Positions 52,301-64,000 of a stretch of 64,000 nucleotides of DNA are shown in pieces. Origin of the DNA: Elymus sibiricus (lineage: Eukaryota > Streptophyta > Magnoliopsida > Poales > Poaceae); contig CM077665.1 in NCBI GenBank assembly GCA_039707655.1, positions 309,132,486 through 309,196,485 of the forward strand, in the 5' to 3' direction. Position 1 is the first letter of the stretch; every line of letters begins with the position of its first letter. The position numbers and the translations under genes are program-made. The notes under the pieces were generated by a model. It searched no databases, was not told where the DNA came from, and worked only from the letters and a program-made list of their open reading frames with translations.

Positions 52301-53113
52301 GGATTTAAGAAAAACTCAAGTAACTTGTGCCTAGACAATTTTAATTTCAATATATTCAGTTTGATATGAGTGCAGAGACACACCGTTGTATTTGACTCAT
52401 TAGCTCAAAAGTACTCTGCTCACTTTGGATTAATTAGGTCTTACCAACTTACCATCGTTGCCCTAAACTTGTCAAGAATTTTGGGCTAGTTGAAACAAAA
52501 TTTCAACCTCAAAGTGAAATCAGGTAATTCTTTTATGGGATGTAAGTTTCATGTATTCTAATGTGCATATTTCTGCCAGGTCAAGTTGGCCCTGCATAAT
52601 TGCTTTTGTGCACCTTTAATTGTCCATTGATACTGCAATGTAACTTTGACAATAGGGAATCCGTTTTGGAGTACAGTTAAAAGCCTGCAGGCCTGCATAT
52701 GCACTAATCGTTTCATTTTAGTGGCGTGTGCACGCTGTGAGCATCAAGATTTTTGAATATTCAAACAAAAGAAGTTACATTTATATCCTGAAGGCCTAAA
52801 CACACCAACAATTCCTCACCATTTCTAATTTCCTTTACTTACCGTAACTGCAGGTGGCCACTTTGGGGCGGTGAAGTATGCAGTTACCCTAGCGATTGCT
52901 GGTACTGCATTGGACTACGCCGCGATGAAGCTAAACCCTCAATGGCGTGATTGGAAAGAGCATTTGTCCGTTGATACGAAAGACTGGTTTACTGTACCCG
53001 AATGGTCACCCATCCAAGTGCTTGATGAGGAGGCCTTGGCGAAGAAACGAGAGCGAGAGGAGTTGCTGTTTGCTCAGCGAGCACTTGGTAAAGTTAGCAA
53101 GGAGGAGTCTTAG
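49386..53113 (+). CDS. OEP16-3: Tim17/Tim22/Tim23 family protein, OEP16-3-like
   Basis: The family forms small membrane channels or translocase subunits; the closest type I recall is OEP16-3, linked to the plastid envelope and to mitochondrial complex I (B14.7 homologue). Four exons join in frame with GT-AG introns: 49386-49497, 49634-49747, 50787-50891, 52854-53113, giving 196 residues. Residues 1-37 are an Ala/Gly-rich lead. Four hydrophobic glycine-spaced segments follow: 38-48, 59-76, 94-111 (VVGGLASGAILGRIQG) and about 112-135 (GAVKYAVTLAIAGTALDYAA). The C-terminus is soluble and charged (DWFTVPEWSPIQVL, then KKREREE). Intron 3 holds two Stowaway MITEs. No damaging change is seen. OEP16-3 versus another Tim17-family member is less sure than the family itself. 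Confidence 0.88.
51060..51217. mobile_element. Stowaway MITE, 158 bp, in intron 3
   Basis: CTCCCTCCGTTCCTAAATAT at the left and the complement TTTAAGAACAGAGGGAG at the right, with TA at 51058-51059 and 51218-51219. Extended internal complementarity. Confidence 0.94.
51786..51866. mobile_element. Stowaway MITE, 81 bp, in intron 3
   Basis: CTCCCTCTGTAAAGAAATAT to TTTGTTTACGGAGGGAG, with TA at 51784-51785 and 51867-51868; nearly a complete palindrome. Confidence 0.94.
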
Positions 53114-53399
53114 CTGCCGTGCTTTAGAGAAGTGCATACTGATATATACCAGGTTCCATGATTTTGTCAAGCCGTAGTGCCAGTTGCACCTATCTTTCTG
53201 CCCTGAGCTTTATACTAATCTTTTGACATATATCTTTATAATCTTGTTTGTTTCTACTTATTAGTATGTCTGTACAACGCAAATGGCCCTTTGGGCATCC
53301 TAGGAAGAATAAATATGGGAGAATCCAATCCAAAATGGAACTTGGTGTGAGAGTTCCAATGAATTTCCAGTCCCTGCAACTTCTCTGTCTAATCATGTA

Positions 53400-53541
53400 C
53401 TCTCTCCGTTTAAGTAACTTTTTTCTGATTAATATGTATATAGAGTTATAAACATGTTTTAGTGTGTTTGTTCACTCATTTCAGTCAGTATGTTATTCAT
53501 ATTAAATAACAAAAACATCTTATATTTATGAGCGGAGGGAG
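53400..53541. mobile_element. Stowaway MITE, 142 bp, downstream of the OEP16-3-like gene
   Basis: CTCTCTCCGTTTAAGTAAC to ...TATGAGCGGAGGGAG, TA at 53398-53399 and 53542-53543. The left tip carries one mutation. Confidence 0.88.
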
Positions 53542-53639
53542 TATCATCTAGTAGTAGCAAAGTTTTTGCATTTTGTTTCCTGGATGCATATGGGCATGAT
53601 TTTAGAAATCATTATTTCTTCCACGGCTGCATTTTATCT

Positions 53640-53960
53640 TCATTTACGGAATGCTTCGACTACGTTCCAAGAATGCCCTCTAACATGTTTTGGAGATTTT
53701 TCTTTGAGAACTCCACCCTTCATAAATGAAACAACCACAGTTTTGAGTGATAGAGACACCCTTGGATGGATCAAGCAGCCACAGACGCCAGACAAGGTCA
53801 CCGTACAAGGAACGCGTCGCCAAGTGATGACATGTTTTGGTAGTGGCCAGGCTGAACAAACGCAATTTAACATTTTCATTATTGTCCATGACATGATATA
53901 ATTCATAATCATCTGAACACATGCCAACCAAGGTCCGTGTATCGGGAACTCGAAGTCCTC
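53640..53960 (-). pseudogene. Possible host gene fragment on the minus strand
   Basis: A minus-strand open stretch encodes DTRTLVGMCSDDYELYHVMD and LRLFSLATTKTCHHLATRSL, with a regular coding look but no start or splice context. It resembles the associated domain of grass F-box proteins only vaguely. Probably a relic; identity unknown. Confidence 0.3.
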
Positions 53961-54793
53961 GCCAAGAGATGGCGCCCTAAGTATTCAAAGGTTATGGTAA
54001 TTCGAGCGTTAAAATGATTACCCATAGTGTCATTGATTCCATCTATTCAGTCAAAATAGTATTTGTTATCAAATTTATACACTCCTCATCGGCGATAAAT
54101 GGACACGACAAGACTGGTGATCAACTTCTCTTATCCTGTTGCAGAATTTCATTGAACACCTTACCAAGTTATCAGAAGTTTTCAGATAGAATGCATCATT
54201 CTATATGGAACACTACTTCTCATGTGGGTGCTTAAGGGCTCAAGGCCTCTCTACTGAAGGCGTATGCTTCATTAAGAACCTGCGCAGGAAATTTGCCAGT
54301 TCATTCATTGTCTACTAAGAAAAGAAAATCTACTAGCTCTTTTCTTCCTTTTGAGGGGAAAATTCACTAGCTCAGTACTAGGTCTCATATTCCAATATGA
54401 TTTTTCATGCCCCTCATAACAACTAGAACAATCATCTGTTCAATAATTAGGATTGTAGCCGCAATTATGCAACACATACTGCTGCCTTGATCAGAAGATA
54501 ATGCTGGGCTTATAGTGCCATGTCCTGTCTGCCCCTTGATGCCAATGAATGCGAGAAAAGTATTTAGGGCATGAACATGTAAAACTTGGATGTACGTACT
54601 TATCTAGCCAAAAAAGAAAAACGAAACTGGACAACAACAAAATATTTACAACATATCAGTCTGTCCAGTAAGAAAAATGACACGCATTTGGGTGCATGTT
54701 CGAGGATCCTTTTTTCGTCCAGTAAGTGCAATTGGAATGAACTAAATCATCCTCTGAATTTTCTGAAAGTAATGTGCATACTCATCACCTATG
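53961..54793. other. Convergent intergenic region
   Basis: Holds the 3' flank of the LURP-one gene. I see no other gene or clear element. Confidence 0.45.
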
Positions 54794-56010
54794 TTATTTT
54801 TGAACAAGGAAGGTCATAACCATTGCCATGATCAGAATGTTATCGTTTCCTGGGTAAATCGTCACTCTAAACTTCCGCCTTGAATAGATGGCCTTATTGA
54901 GTTTGTACGGGAGATTTGTCTGCACAAATTAATGATTGACAATTTTGGTGTCAGTCCAAAACGCGTTGAAAGTTCTAACCATGGGGCCAACCTAGTACAC
55001 TAGACAACAAATAATGATCATCAGTGGATCACGCCCATCCAAAATTTCCATATTACCTGAGCAACAATGGAGTTTCCCCTTATAATCGTGCATGCTCTTC
55101 GAGATGGATTTCCTACAAGTATGTAGCTTGGTTTTTGCTCTTCAAATGTGCTTCTCGGAGGGACAAAGACATGTACCTCCTTTCGATCTGGAGAAGCACA
55201 TATTACCTTTGTTGAAAAAATTATGTCTTTCTGTTCCCAACTAATTCCTCTGAATGCCTGCCACACACCCTAGAAAATACGTAGTAGCCACTCAGTGATA
55301 TAGTTTACATATGTATTATGCACAACAAGGTATAAATCGCGAACTATTAAAGGCGGGCATTACAAATGTAGCATCATCTAAAGGCTTCCGAGGGCCAAAA
55401 TACAAAAGCCCAGACAATAAACTTACAGTATTGCTAATTTTTTGCTTTCTCTTATCGGCCTAATTAAGCTTATCAGGTACGTATGATATTAGACAAAGTG
55501 CTTGTATTCTGTCCTGAACTCTCCTGAAGTGTAGCATTTTTGCAGGAATCTAATTAATACGAATCAAGTGAGAATAAACAAATCGGAGCAATCTACTACT
55601 GTTTCATACGCAGAAGCAGTACAGTATTGCGTATCGCATACTTGAAGCAGAAACTTTCCTAAGCAACACCGGAGTAGACCCGAACTAAGAAGCCAAGTTG
55701 ACTTGATGATGGTGCAATCTCTCGCTCAGAACTAAACCAGAGCAGACACCCAAGCTGGAATCATCACCTCGCTACACCTGGCAGTGACCAGAGTGCTCCC
55801 GGAGGCGTCGAGGAGCGCCCTCCCTCCGCACCTTCGGCCACAGGCGTCCGCCGCCGTGACGCGGAAGGCGAGACCGCCGGACGCGTCGTGCACCGCCATG
55901 TCGCCGCCGCCCCCGAGGCGCTTCTTGACGACCGTCAGATCGACCGGGACGACGGGCGCCGCCATGGGTACCGGCGGCGGGGCAGCGGCCGCGGCGTTTG
56001 TCCTGTCCAT
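54794..56010 (-). CDS. LURP-one-related (LOR) protein
   Basis: LURP-one-related proteins share a tubby-like beta-barrel; some Arabidopsis members are induced in pathogen defence, but the biochemical role is not settled. Three phase-0 exons on the minus strand: 56010-55768, 55269-55057, 54919-54794, joined by GAG|GTGATG...TTTCTAG|GGT and CAG|GTAATA...GTGCAG|ACA. The product is 193 residues, usual for the family. Features: VPVDLTVVKKR near residue 22, DMAVHDASGGLAFRV near 37, ALLDASGSTLVTAR near 65, WQAFRG near 84, the ILVGN...CTIIRG core in exon 2, and FRVTIYPGNDNILIMAMVM near the end. The start at 56010 (MDRTNAAAA) is chosen because the longer upstream frame has no family similarity. Apparently intact. 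Confidence 0.9.
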
Positions 56011-56257
56011 GGCAGGGGAAGGGCAAGCAAAGGGGTTGGTTTGAAAAGGTGGTCGAATGGGGTAGGAAGGAAAGGCGAATGATTCAAGAGTGGGTGGAAG
56101 AAGCGAAGAGGAAGCGAGATGTTTTTGGCTGGAGAGTGCTTGCAGTTGCAAGTTAGCGTTTGGGCTATTGTGTTTGGCGTGGCTGACCAGAACCAGCTGA
56201 CGTGGTCATTGGCATCTGATTATTCTTCCTTGAGCGGAATCAGATGTGCGTGATTAG

Positions 56258-56787
56258 GGCATCTTCGACGCCGTCCGTCAAATCGGATACGCAGAGCGTC
56301 CGTCGGATCCCTTGATAGTGGACAGGGTACGGCATCCAACCCTATGCATCAAATATTTGTCTACATTTTAAGCAGATATTTATAAACAACATTTAAGCAG
56401 ATATTTATAAACAACCTAACGAAATCATGAAAATGGACGAAATTTAAGCATGTTTCATATATTACATGCAAAACGGCCGCTATTTAACAGAGCCAACTAA
56501 AATTTTATAAAAAGCTAAATTAAATTACGCGAGGTACCGGACGGTGACCTCACAGGCATGGCCTCCGAGGCCGCCGACACCTCCGGCGCCGTCGTGGCTG
56601 TCGTTGTCGTCGTCCTTCTAGCGGACGGTCGCCCAGAGGTCACGGTAGCCCTGACCGGCCGCCGTTGCGCGCATACGGTGAAGCTGCTTCTCCTCGCGCG
56701 GATGATTGGCAAGTCTGGCTTGCGATGACGGTTAGGCGCAGACTCAGGCCCACATCGCCCGCCCTTGCCGGCGAGGGCAAGGTAGAA
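56258..56787. mobile_element. Probable truncated Harbinger-type element
   Basis: GGGCATCTTCGACGCCGTCC at 56258 resembles the GGGCATCTCCAACGCC ends of grass Harbinger-type elements. The matching right end is not found; the sequence changes character at 56788. GC-rich stretch 56560-56770 may be a relic of its coding part. Confidence 0.4.
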
Positions 56788-58650
56788 CTGTAACAACCCA
56801 AGATCAAGACCTCCACTATTTTGTTATATTATTTGTCTTGCATGCTATGTATGATGCTTGCTTTCAATTTATTTTTGCATCATGTCATCATCTCCATATC
56901 TTGGATTGTTTTCTTTTATTTGATCTTGTGTTTGCAGCTTCTTGTACTTCTGCTTTTGATCCTGCAAAACCCTCATTCCAACTCCACCCAAGATCTTGCA
57001 TCACTTTCATTTTGCCCAAAACCATCTTCCATTTTCTTCTTCTTTTATTCCTGTTTTTCTTCTTCTTCTTCTTCTTTTATTCCTGTTTTATAAGTGGCAT
57101 TTTTACTTCTATAAAAATGCTACAAAAATGATCATAAATCACTACATTAATAAGTGTAGAACATCCTCACAGGAGTTTCATCCCTGTTGCAATTATCTAG
57201 ATGGAATTCAATCTGAAAACGGATTGGAATTAATAGAAAGTCATTTAAATTTTTATCTTCAAGCACTGCTCCAACAAATTTTATAAAACCCCCATATTTT
57301 CGTGGTCACAGGGAAGTATCTCTCCTATGAAAACTCTCACTCCACCCTCCTCTTTATTTTCCTCTAAGTCGGTTTCAAAAAGAAATGGAAAAAGGAAAAG
57401 AGAAAAAACCTAGGGGAGAGAGAGAGAGAGCCCAGCCGAGCTAGCCCACCAAACCCCCCTATTTTTGGATCTTGTATCACCCAGCCAGCCTCTTACCCCC
57501 GCGCTCGTACGCCCACGTGGCTCTGCGGGACCATGCCATCAACGTCTGGTTACATGCGATGTCACAGTCCTAGAATATTGCTTGTAAATAGTTGCATTGG
57601 TATTCATGTCATCATCTAAATTTTTCCTTGAACTTGAAATGGGAATGATCAAACCCTAGCACCAAATAAAATTCCAACAGGTTCAACTTAAAAATATTTT
57701 CAATGAATCCAAAATGGCCTTCAGAAAAGCCAATGATTTTTGAAAAGGGGGAAAATCTCTGCCAAAAATGATGTGCACATTTTTAAAACATTATGGATAT
57801 TTGAATTAACTCATACTATATTTGAATTGGAGGCATATTAAATCATTTGGTTTAGAAACTAAATCAAAACATAAAAGAAAGAAAATAGAAAAACAGAAAT
57901 AATAAATAAAATGACTTGCCTGGCAGAGCCCGGCAAAGAGCCGGCCCATCCCACCTCCTCGCTGACAGTCATCGTCTACCTCTGCCAAAAGGCAGAGGCA
58001 AGACGAAGCATGGCGCGTGCGCGTGGATGACACGCCGCACGTGTCTGCCTGCCTCAACGCTGTGCGGGATAAGCTCTGGAGAGCCGTCCGGATCCACCCC
58101 TCCTCTCCATTCCTTGCCCCTCGCCCTCTCTCTTGATCCCTGACTCATGGCTGAAGCGGCCATGGCCACGCCGCCGCGTTAGTCGCAGCCACCGCCGCCC
58201 GTTCATCGCCTCGACATGTCCAGAAGCTCCACGACATCGTCCTCTTCCTCTCCGACGAAGCACGCAACGTCGGACACCGTGTAACATCATCACCACCGTC
58301 GTCTTCTTCCTCGGGCGCCCGAGATTGCCGTCGTCGATTCGCTTCGCTCGAGCCTTCCCCGGCCTCGCTTTCTGCACCGTTGAGATCGCTGTGAGCTCCG
58401 ATGCGTTTACCCTCTCTCCCCATGCTCGTTTGCCTCTCATAGCTAGCTTAGTCGCCGCGCCCGAGAGCTTTGCTTTGCCGGCCATGTCGCCGCCGTGGCA
58501 ACAACCGCTACAACTCGCAGTCGAGCACCCCACCGTGCTCAGAGCGTCCCCAGGAGCCGACTTCGACCACCAGCTTCTCCTGTCATGCCCTCGAACACCG
58601 AATCCATGCATGCCCGAGCTCTGGCCGCCGTGGAAGTGGACGCTATCGTC
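56788..58650. other. Possible LTR of another retrotransposon, boundaries uncertain
   Basis: Starts TGTAACAACCCAAGATCAAG, as many grass Gypsy LTRs start with TGTAACA. It has the AT-rich then GC-rich composition of an LTR, but no CA end, target duplication or partner copy was found. A perfect hairpin CCTCTGCC-AAAA-GGCAGAGG lies at 57979-57998. Open frames near 58050-58650 on both strands reflect GC-rich sequence. Confidence 0.3.
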
Positions 58651-59025
58651 TTTTTAAGCCGCCTCCGGTGAAGCTTATGGCACCACTGGATGCGCGCGAG
58701 TACCAGCTCCTCGCAGATGGGCTCCACCGCTCGTTTGGTCGTTGGATTGTGCGGCCCTGGTGCGGCTCCCGTCCTTCTTTCGAATCTCCCAGGTCTTCTT
58801 TTGGTCCAGAAAAAATCATAAAAAAGTTTTGTGGCAATTAGACTTCGTTTGGTACTGTAAACTTGAGATGTGAAAAACATGCAGAAAATAGCAACTAGCA
58901 CTGGGTCAATAGGTTAGTGCTCAAAAATATTATAAATTGGTATATAAAGACCCAAAAAGTATCCTAGAATGATAATATATCAGCATGGAACAATAAAAAA
59001 TTATAGATACGTTGGAGACGTATCA
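58650..59025 (-). mobile_element. Start of an Athila-lineage LTR (3' LTR), truncated
   Basis: On the minus strand from 59025: TGATACGTCTCCAACGTATC, closely matching the solo LTR start at 22429 for about 60 bp and more loosely for about 300 bp. Similarity fades near 58650, so most of the LTR appears to be missing or replaced. A purine-rich tract AAGCTTGGGGATGC directly precedes it, as expected for a 3' LTR. Confidence 0.75.
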
Positions 59026-61825
59026 AGCATCCCCAAGCTTAATTCCTGCTCGTCCTCGAGTAGGTAAATGGTAAAAACAGAATTTTTGATGTGACATGCT
59101 TTCCATTATGTAATCTTATGCATGTATGCTCATTGAGAAACGATGAATCAACAAATATTAACATAGCAATACTCATAAGTATAAGAAACAAAATCATCAA
59201 TCTTTCAAAGTATACGATCCTCAAAGAATGTTTACCCCCCATTCATCTTATTATATTAGCAAGGCATGGCTCCATCTTCACCACATTAATAGAAATGTCA
59301 AGCACCACGGTGTCCAAGTCAGGCAATTGGATCGTACTTTTTCAATATGCATCAACTTTTTATTCTTCATGCAATACATGAGCATGAGCCATTGGACATA
59401 GCCTTAGGTGGAATAGAATATGGTGGTAGATATCAAAGGGGTAAAAAGTGGAGAAGATAGTCTCGCATCAACTAGGCGTACCAACGGGCTATGGAGATGC
59501 CCATCAATAGATGTCAATGCAAGGAGTAGGGATTGCCATGCAAATGATGCACTAGAGCTATAAGTGTATGTAAGCTCAAATGAAGCTAAGTGGGGTGTGC
59601 ATCCAACTTGCTTGCTCATGAAGACCTCGGGCATTTGAGGAAGCCCGTCATAGGAATATACAAGCCAAGTTTGTAATAATGAAAAAGTGATTCCCACTAG
59701 CATATGAAAATGACATAACATGAGACTCTCTCCACACGAGGAACAAGGTGCCACTTTGAGGCACAAGTGTGGTAAAAGATAGTAGCAAAGTCCCTTCTCT
59801 CATTTTTCTCTCATCATTTTTTTCAGAATGGTGGGCTCATTTGTCCTCCCCCATCTTTATTTCCTCACTGGGACAATGCTCTAACAATGATGATCATCAC
59901 ACTTTTATTTACTTACAACTCGATATGAAGAACTGATATGAAGATATGACTCTATATGAATGCCTCTGGCAGTGTACCAGGATGTGCAATGATCTAGCAT
60001 GACATGTATCAAAAATATGATGAACGGTTGCTTTGCCACAAATACTATGTCAGCTCTATATTATCATGCAAAGCAATATGATGATGAACGAACTAGTCAT
60101 GTGAAGTGACGATGGAATTTGCATGGCAATATATCTCGGAATGGCTATGAAAATGCCATGATAGGTAGGTATGGTTGCTGTTTTGAGGAAGATATAATGA
60201 GGCTTATGTGCAACCGAGCGTATCATGTCACGGGGTTTGGATGCACCGGCGAGAGTCGCACCGATCCTCAAGGTGAGAATGGGCTATGCACTGTACCGAA
60301 GAGGCTAGCAAATATGAAAAGGTGAGGTTACGTATTTCCATGGTTTCACATTAGTCATAAAGAACTCACATACTTATAGCAAAGTTTTATTAGTTTTATC
60401 ACAAATCAAAGTACTACTCGCATGCCCCGAGGGAAGAGGTTGGGAGGAGTTAACCATCGCGCGCTTCCGACCCGAAACAATACTAGGATTTCAACGAGGA
60501 ATAGAAATGCTCACACATCATCACCATGCCTCTTTCATTTTTAGACGAACAAGATGTTAACCTCTCTTAATATCGACACTTCTATGAATCAACAATTATG
60601 AACTTACACCTTTTTCATATTACGACATCGATATCATTAACCTACAATTTCTCTATATGTGCTACATGATGGTTTTCATTATCACTCATTGAATGCCTAA
60701 TATTTTTTAACTAGTCTTATGACCCATGTAAATTACCGTCACTATTTATTAACTCTCAAACAAATATAAGTGAAGAACGAGAGTGAAATCATTTCTATAA
60801 AATCTACACGCCACCGTGCTCAAAAAGATATAAGTGAAGTACTAGAGCAACTGCTAAGCTCAAAAGATATAAGTGAAGCACATAGAGTATTCTAACAAAT
60901 TATGATGAATGTGTGTCTATCTTAAATAGGTGTGTCCAGCAAACAAAGATTGTGGCAAACTGAAATTAAAAGCAAACAAAAACAAATGACCCTCCAAGCA
61001 AAACTCATATCATGTGACGAATAAAAATATAGCTTCAAGTGACATACTGATGGATTGAGACGAAAGAGGGGATGCCTCCTAAGATTGCCTTCCGGGGCAT
61101 CCCCAAGCTTAGACGCTTGAGTCTTCCTTAAAATATTACCTTGGGGTGCCTTGGGCATCCCCAATCTTAGGCTCTTGCCACTCCTTATTCCTTTGTCCAT
61201 CGTGATAACACCCAAAACTTGAAAACTTCAATCACACAAAACTCAACAAAACTTCGTAAGATCCGTTAGTATAAGCAACATATTGAATACTTTAGGTATT
61301 GTTATAAATTGATTATTATTTAATAATTGCATAATAGGTATTGTATTCTAACTTCTACATGGCTTATACCCCCGATACAATCCATATCATAATCAAAACA
61401 AGCAACTATGCAAGCAAAAACAGAATCTGTCTAAAACAGAACAGTCTGTAGGAATCTGTAGATAAACTACACTTATGTAACTCTAAAAATTCTTAAAAAT
61501 TAGGAAAACCTCGAAAATTTGTATATAAATACCGTGTAAAAAATTCAGATCATTATCACTCTCCAGTAAAAAATACAAATTCCTGTACTGGAGTCAAAAG
61601 TTTCTGTTTTGTTTCAGCATCGATTCTACTCATCTTGTGAGTCATCCCAAAGGCTTTACTTGGAACAAACACTAATTTAAACATAAAAACATAATAATTA
61701 CAGAGTAAATAATCATGTTATAAAAAACAAACAGAAATTTAAAAGCAAAAAATAAAGATAACTATTGGGTTGCCTCCCAACATGCGCTATTGTTTTATGC
61801 CCCTAGCTAGGCATAATGCATAATT
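59026..61825 (-). mobile_element. Non-coding interior of an Athila-lineage element, no pol
   Basis: 2.8 kb between the protease end and the 3' LTR shows no reverse transcriptase, RNase H or integrase motif. The only notable structure is repeated GGGGCATCCCCAAGCTTAG-type phrases near 59030, 61093 and 61155. The element is a non-autonomous derivative. Confidence 0.75.
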
Positions 61826-63921
61826 TCAAGTATTGTGATCTTTGACATTCCACCCATAAGTAGCTCTCATGATTGATTCATAAGGTGGTTTAATTCTATT
61901 TCTAGGGAAGTGTTCCATCCCTTTCTTTAATGGGAATTGGAACCTTATGTTTCCCTCTTTCATGTCAATAATTGCACTTATAGTTCGTAGAAAAGGTCTT
62001 CCAAGTATTATGGGACAAGTAGGATTGCAATCAATATCAAGCACAATGAAATATACAGGCACATGATTTTTATTTGCAATAATAATAACATCATTAATTC
62101 TACCTAGAGGTTTCTTAATGGTAGAATCCGCAAGATGCAAGTTGAGGGAATAATCTTCAATATTAGTGAGACCAAGCACATCACAAAGAGATTTAGGAAT
62201 AGTTGAAACACTAGCACCAAGGTCACACAAAGCATTGCATTCATATTTATTTATATTTATCTTGATAGTAGGTTCCCACTCATCATGCAATTTTCTAGGA
62301 ATAGAAACTTCAAGCTCAAGTTTCTCATCATAAGCTTTTATCATAGCTTCTACTATATGTTCGGTAAAAGCTTTATTTTGTTCATAAGCATTGGGTGAGA
62401 TAATAATGGATTGCAACAAGGAAATACATTCTACTAAAAAGAAATTTTCATAATTAAAGTCCTTGTAATCCAAAATAGTGGGCACATCACTAGTTAAAGT
62501 TTTGACCTCTCCAAACCCACGTTTTTCAGTTTTAGCATCAAAATCATCACCCTCCAAGCAAACAGGACGCTTCTCAACTAGAGTTGACTCATCTCCAGTC
62601 CCTTTATCATTTATATTCATATAAGTAAATAAATATTCAATAGGCGAGGTACCAATCATTTTAAGATCTTCATCATGATTCCGGCAAAAACCGGGTGGAA
62701 GAGATTTTTCTAAGAATTCCCGCTTAGCTCTCAACTTAGCGGTCCTCTCATTACTTTCATTAATAGATATTTGGATATATTTAATAGCATCATTAAAATC
62801 ATGCTTGGGTGGCAAAGTTTTACCTTTAAGAGTTTCCACATCAAGAGCAATTCTATCCATGTTTTTAGCCAAAACATCAACTACGAGCAATTTTTCTTCT
62901 ACCATAGCGTTGAAAACCTTTTGAGAATTAATAAATTCTTTAATTGTGTTCTCAAGATCAGAGGGTATCCTATTAGAATTTGTAGAAGAATTTCCATAAG
63001 AATTACCATAAGAATTTCCATAGATTTTAGAGGGATTACCGGGATACGGTTTAGAATTGAAGTTTCCTCTATAACATTATTGTTGAAATTATTTTGCGAG
63101 ACAAAGTTCACATCAATAGCATCATTATTTTGCTCAATAAAAGTAGACAAAGGTATATCATTGGGGTCAACATGAGCATTTTTACTAGCAACCATATTCA
63201 TAAGAGCATCCACTTTTTCACTCAAAGTAGCGATTTCTTCAACAGAATTTACCTTCTTACCAGTTGGAGATCTTTCGGTATGCCATTGAGAATAATATAT
63301 CATAATATTGTCCAGAAGGTTTGTGGCCTCTCCTAAGGCCACATCCATAAAGGTACCACCTGCGGCAGAATCTAGAAGATTTCTAGACACAAAGTTTAGT
63401 CCAGCATAGAAGTTTTGGATAATCATCCACAAATTTAAACCATGAGTTGGACAATTTCTTATCATCAATTTCATTCTCTCCCAAGCTTGTGCAACATGAT
63501 CTTGATCTTGCTATTTAAAATTCATTATTTGATTTCTAAGGGAGATGATCCTAGCAGGAGGAAAATACTTGGCAATAAAAGCATCTTTACACTTATCCCA
63601 TGTTCCAATACTGTTACGAGGTAAAGATGAAAACCAAGCCTTAGCTTTATCTCTTAGTGAAAAAGGAAATAATTTTAATTTCACAATATCATTATCCATA
63701 TCCTTTTTCTTTTGCATGTCACATAATTCAACAAAGGTATTAAGATGTGACGTGGGATCCTCATTAGGACTTCTCGAAAATTGATCTTTCATGACAAGAT
63801 ATAGCAATGCAGCATTAATATCAAAAGCCTCCGCACTAGTGGCGGGTGGTATAGGAGTACTAATAAAATCATTGTTATTAGTATTTGAGAAGTCACACAA
63901 CTTAGTAGTATCTTGAGACAT
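61826..63921 (-). pseudogene. Gag and aspartic protease of an Athila-lineage Gypsy element
   Basis: Start at 63921 (MSQDTTKLCDFSN). The gag core includes DPTSHLNTFVELCDMQK, LKLFPFSLRDKAKAWFSSLP and FPPARIISLRNQIMNF, up to a stop at 63511-63513. After it the same gag resumes: AQAWERMKLMIRNCPTHGL and FYAGLNFVSRNLLDSAAGGT. A frameshift near 63080-63060, in an Asn-rich run, precedes a Gly/Asn/Tyr-rich linker, and the frame 62905-61826 then encodes the protease with active-site loop CNALCDLGASVSTIP and the flap/ILGRPFLRT motif near 62000. It ends at a TAG at 61826-61828. Elements of this group carry such gag-protease units; the two breaks make this copy inactive. Confidence 0.87.
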
Positions 63922-64000
63922 GGTGACCGAACAAGCAAAGTAACAAGCAAGACAAGTAAACTAGCAAGCGAAGAAGTAAACTAGTAACAAGCAAAGATAA
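63922..64000 (-). other. 5' leader of the Athila-lineage element
   Basis: Repeated AAGTAAACTAGTAACAAGCA-like phrases directly upstream of gag; the 5' LTR lies beyond the window. Confidence 0.5.

Noticed and set aside
56788..56800. TGTAACA as proof of a second LTR element
   Set aside because: Only one edge is visible, with no duplication or partner LTR; kept only as a low-confidence region note.
58054..58657. Overlapping frames of 170-185 codons on both strands
   Set aside because: GC-rich sequence without domains; likely part of an LTR-like repeat.

Overview
This is nuclear DNA from a grass, almost certainly a Triticeae species (wheat, Aegilops or barley group). The reasons are an Angela/BARE-type Copia LTR, Stowaway MITEs with CTCCCTC ends, Athila- and Tat-lineage Gypsy elements, and intron-containing genes in a repeat-dominated background. 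No bacterial feature, CRISPR array or operon is present. Gene models below were joined by hand from splice sites and conserved motifs.

Layout. 1-542 is the end of an Angela-type LTR lying in reverse inside a Helitron helicase gene (543-2619, broken by one nonsense codon). That Helitron appears to run to a 3' terminus at 10485-10488. It contains a 944-bp Mutator-like element with a perfect 9-bp target duplication (2940-3883), host-like fragments (4900-6720) and a second, oppositely oriented Helitron (6953-10144). About 260 bp beyond it starts an intact 11-exon gene for plastid 3-oxoacyl-ACP reductase (10747-16553), carrying two Harbinger-type elements and one Stowaway in its introns.

17007-17442 and 17794-32656 are two related Mutator-like elements. 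The large one carries a decayed plant-mobile-domain gene. It was split by a Tat-lineage Gypsy element (21431-32406) with gag-protease, no pol and a reverse-strand extra gene; that element was itself hit by an Athila-type solo LTR (22429-24006). Every layer of this three-level nest has its target duplication.

32666-49260 holds LINE remnants, an Angela solo LTR (33660-35417), a Helitron with a captured NADPH-oxidase exon (37227-39647), an unidentified terminal exon near 42.3 kb, a decayed L1 LINE (43.0-45.1 kb) and a decayed SANT/NAM-associated gene between Harbinger-type ends.

49386-53113 is an intact 4-exon gene for a Tim17/22/23-family protein resembling OEP16-3. 54794-56010 (minus) is an intact 3-exon LURP-one-related gene. 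The two are convergent. The window ends in LTR fragments and the gag-protease half of an Athila-lineage Gypsy element on the minus strand.

The three intact genes (plastid fatty-acid synthesis, organelle membrane transport, a LURP-one-like protein) have no evident functional link. The main interest of the window is how transposons were nested, how they captured host exons, and how close they landed to promoters.
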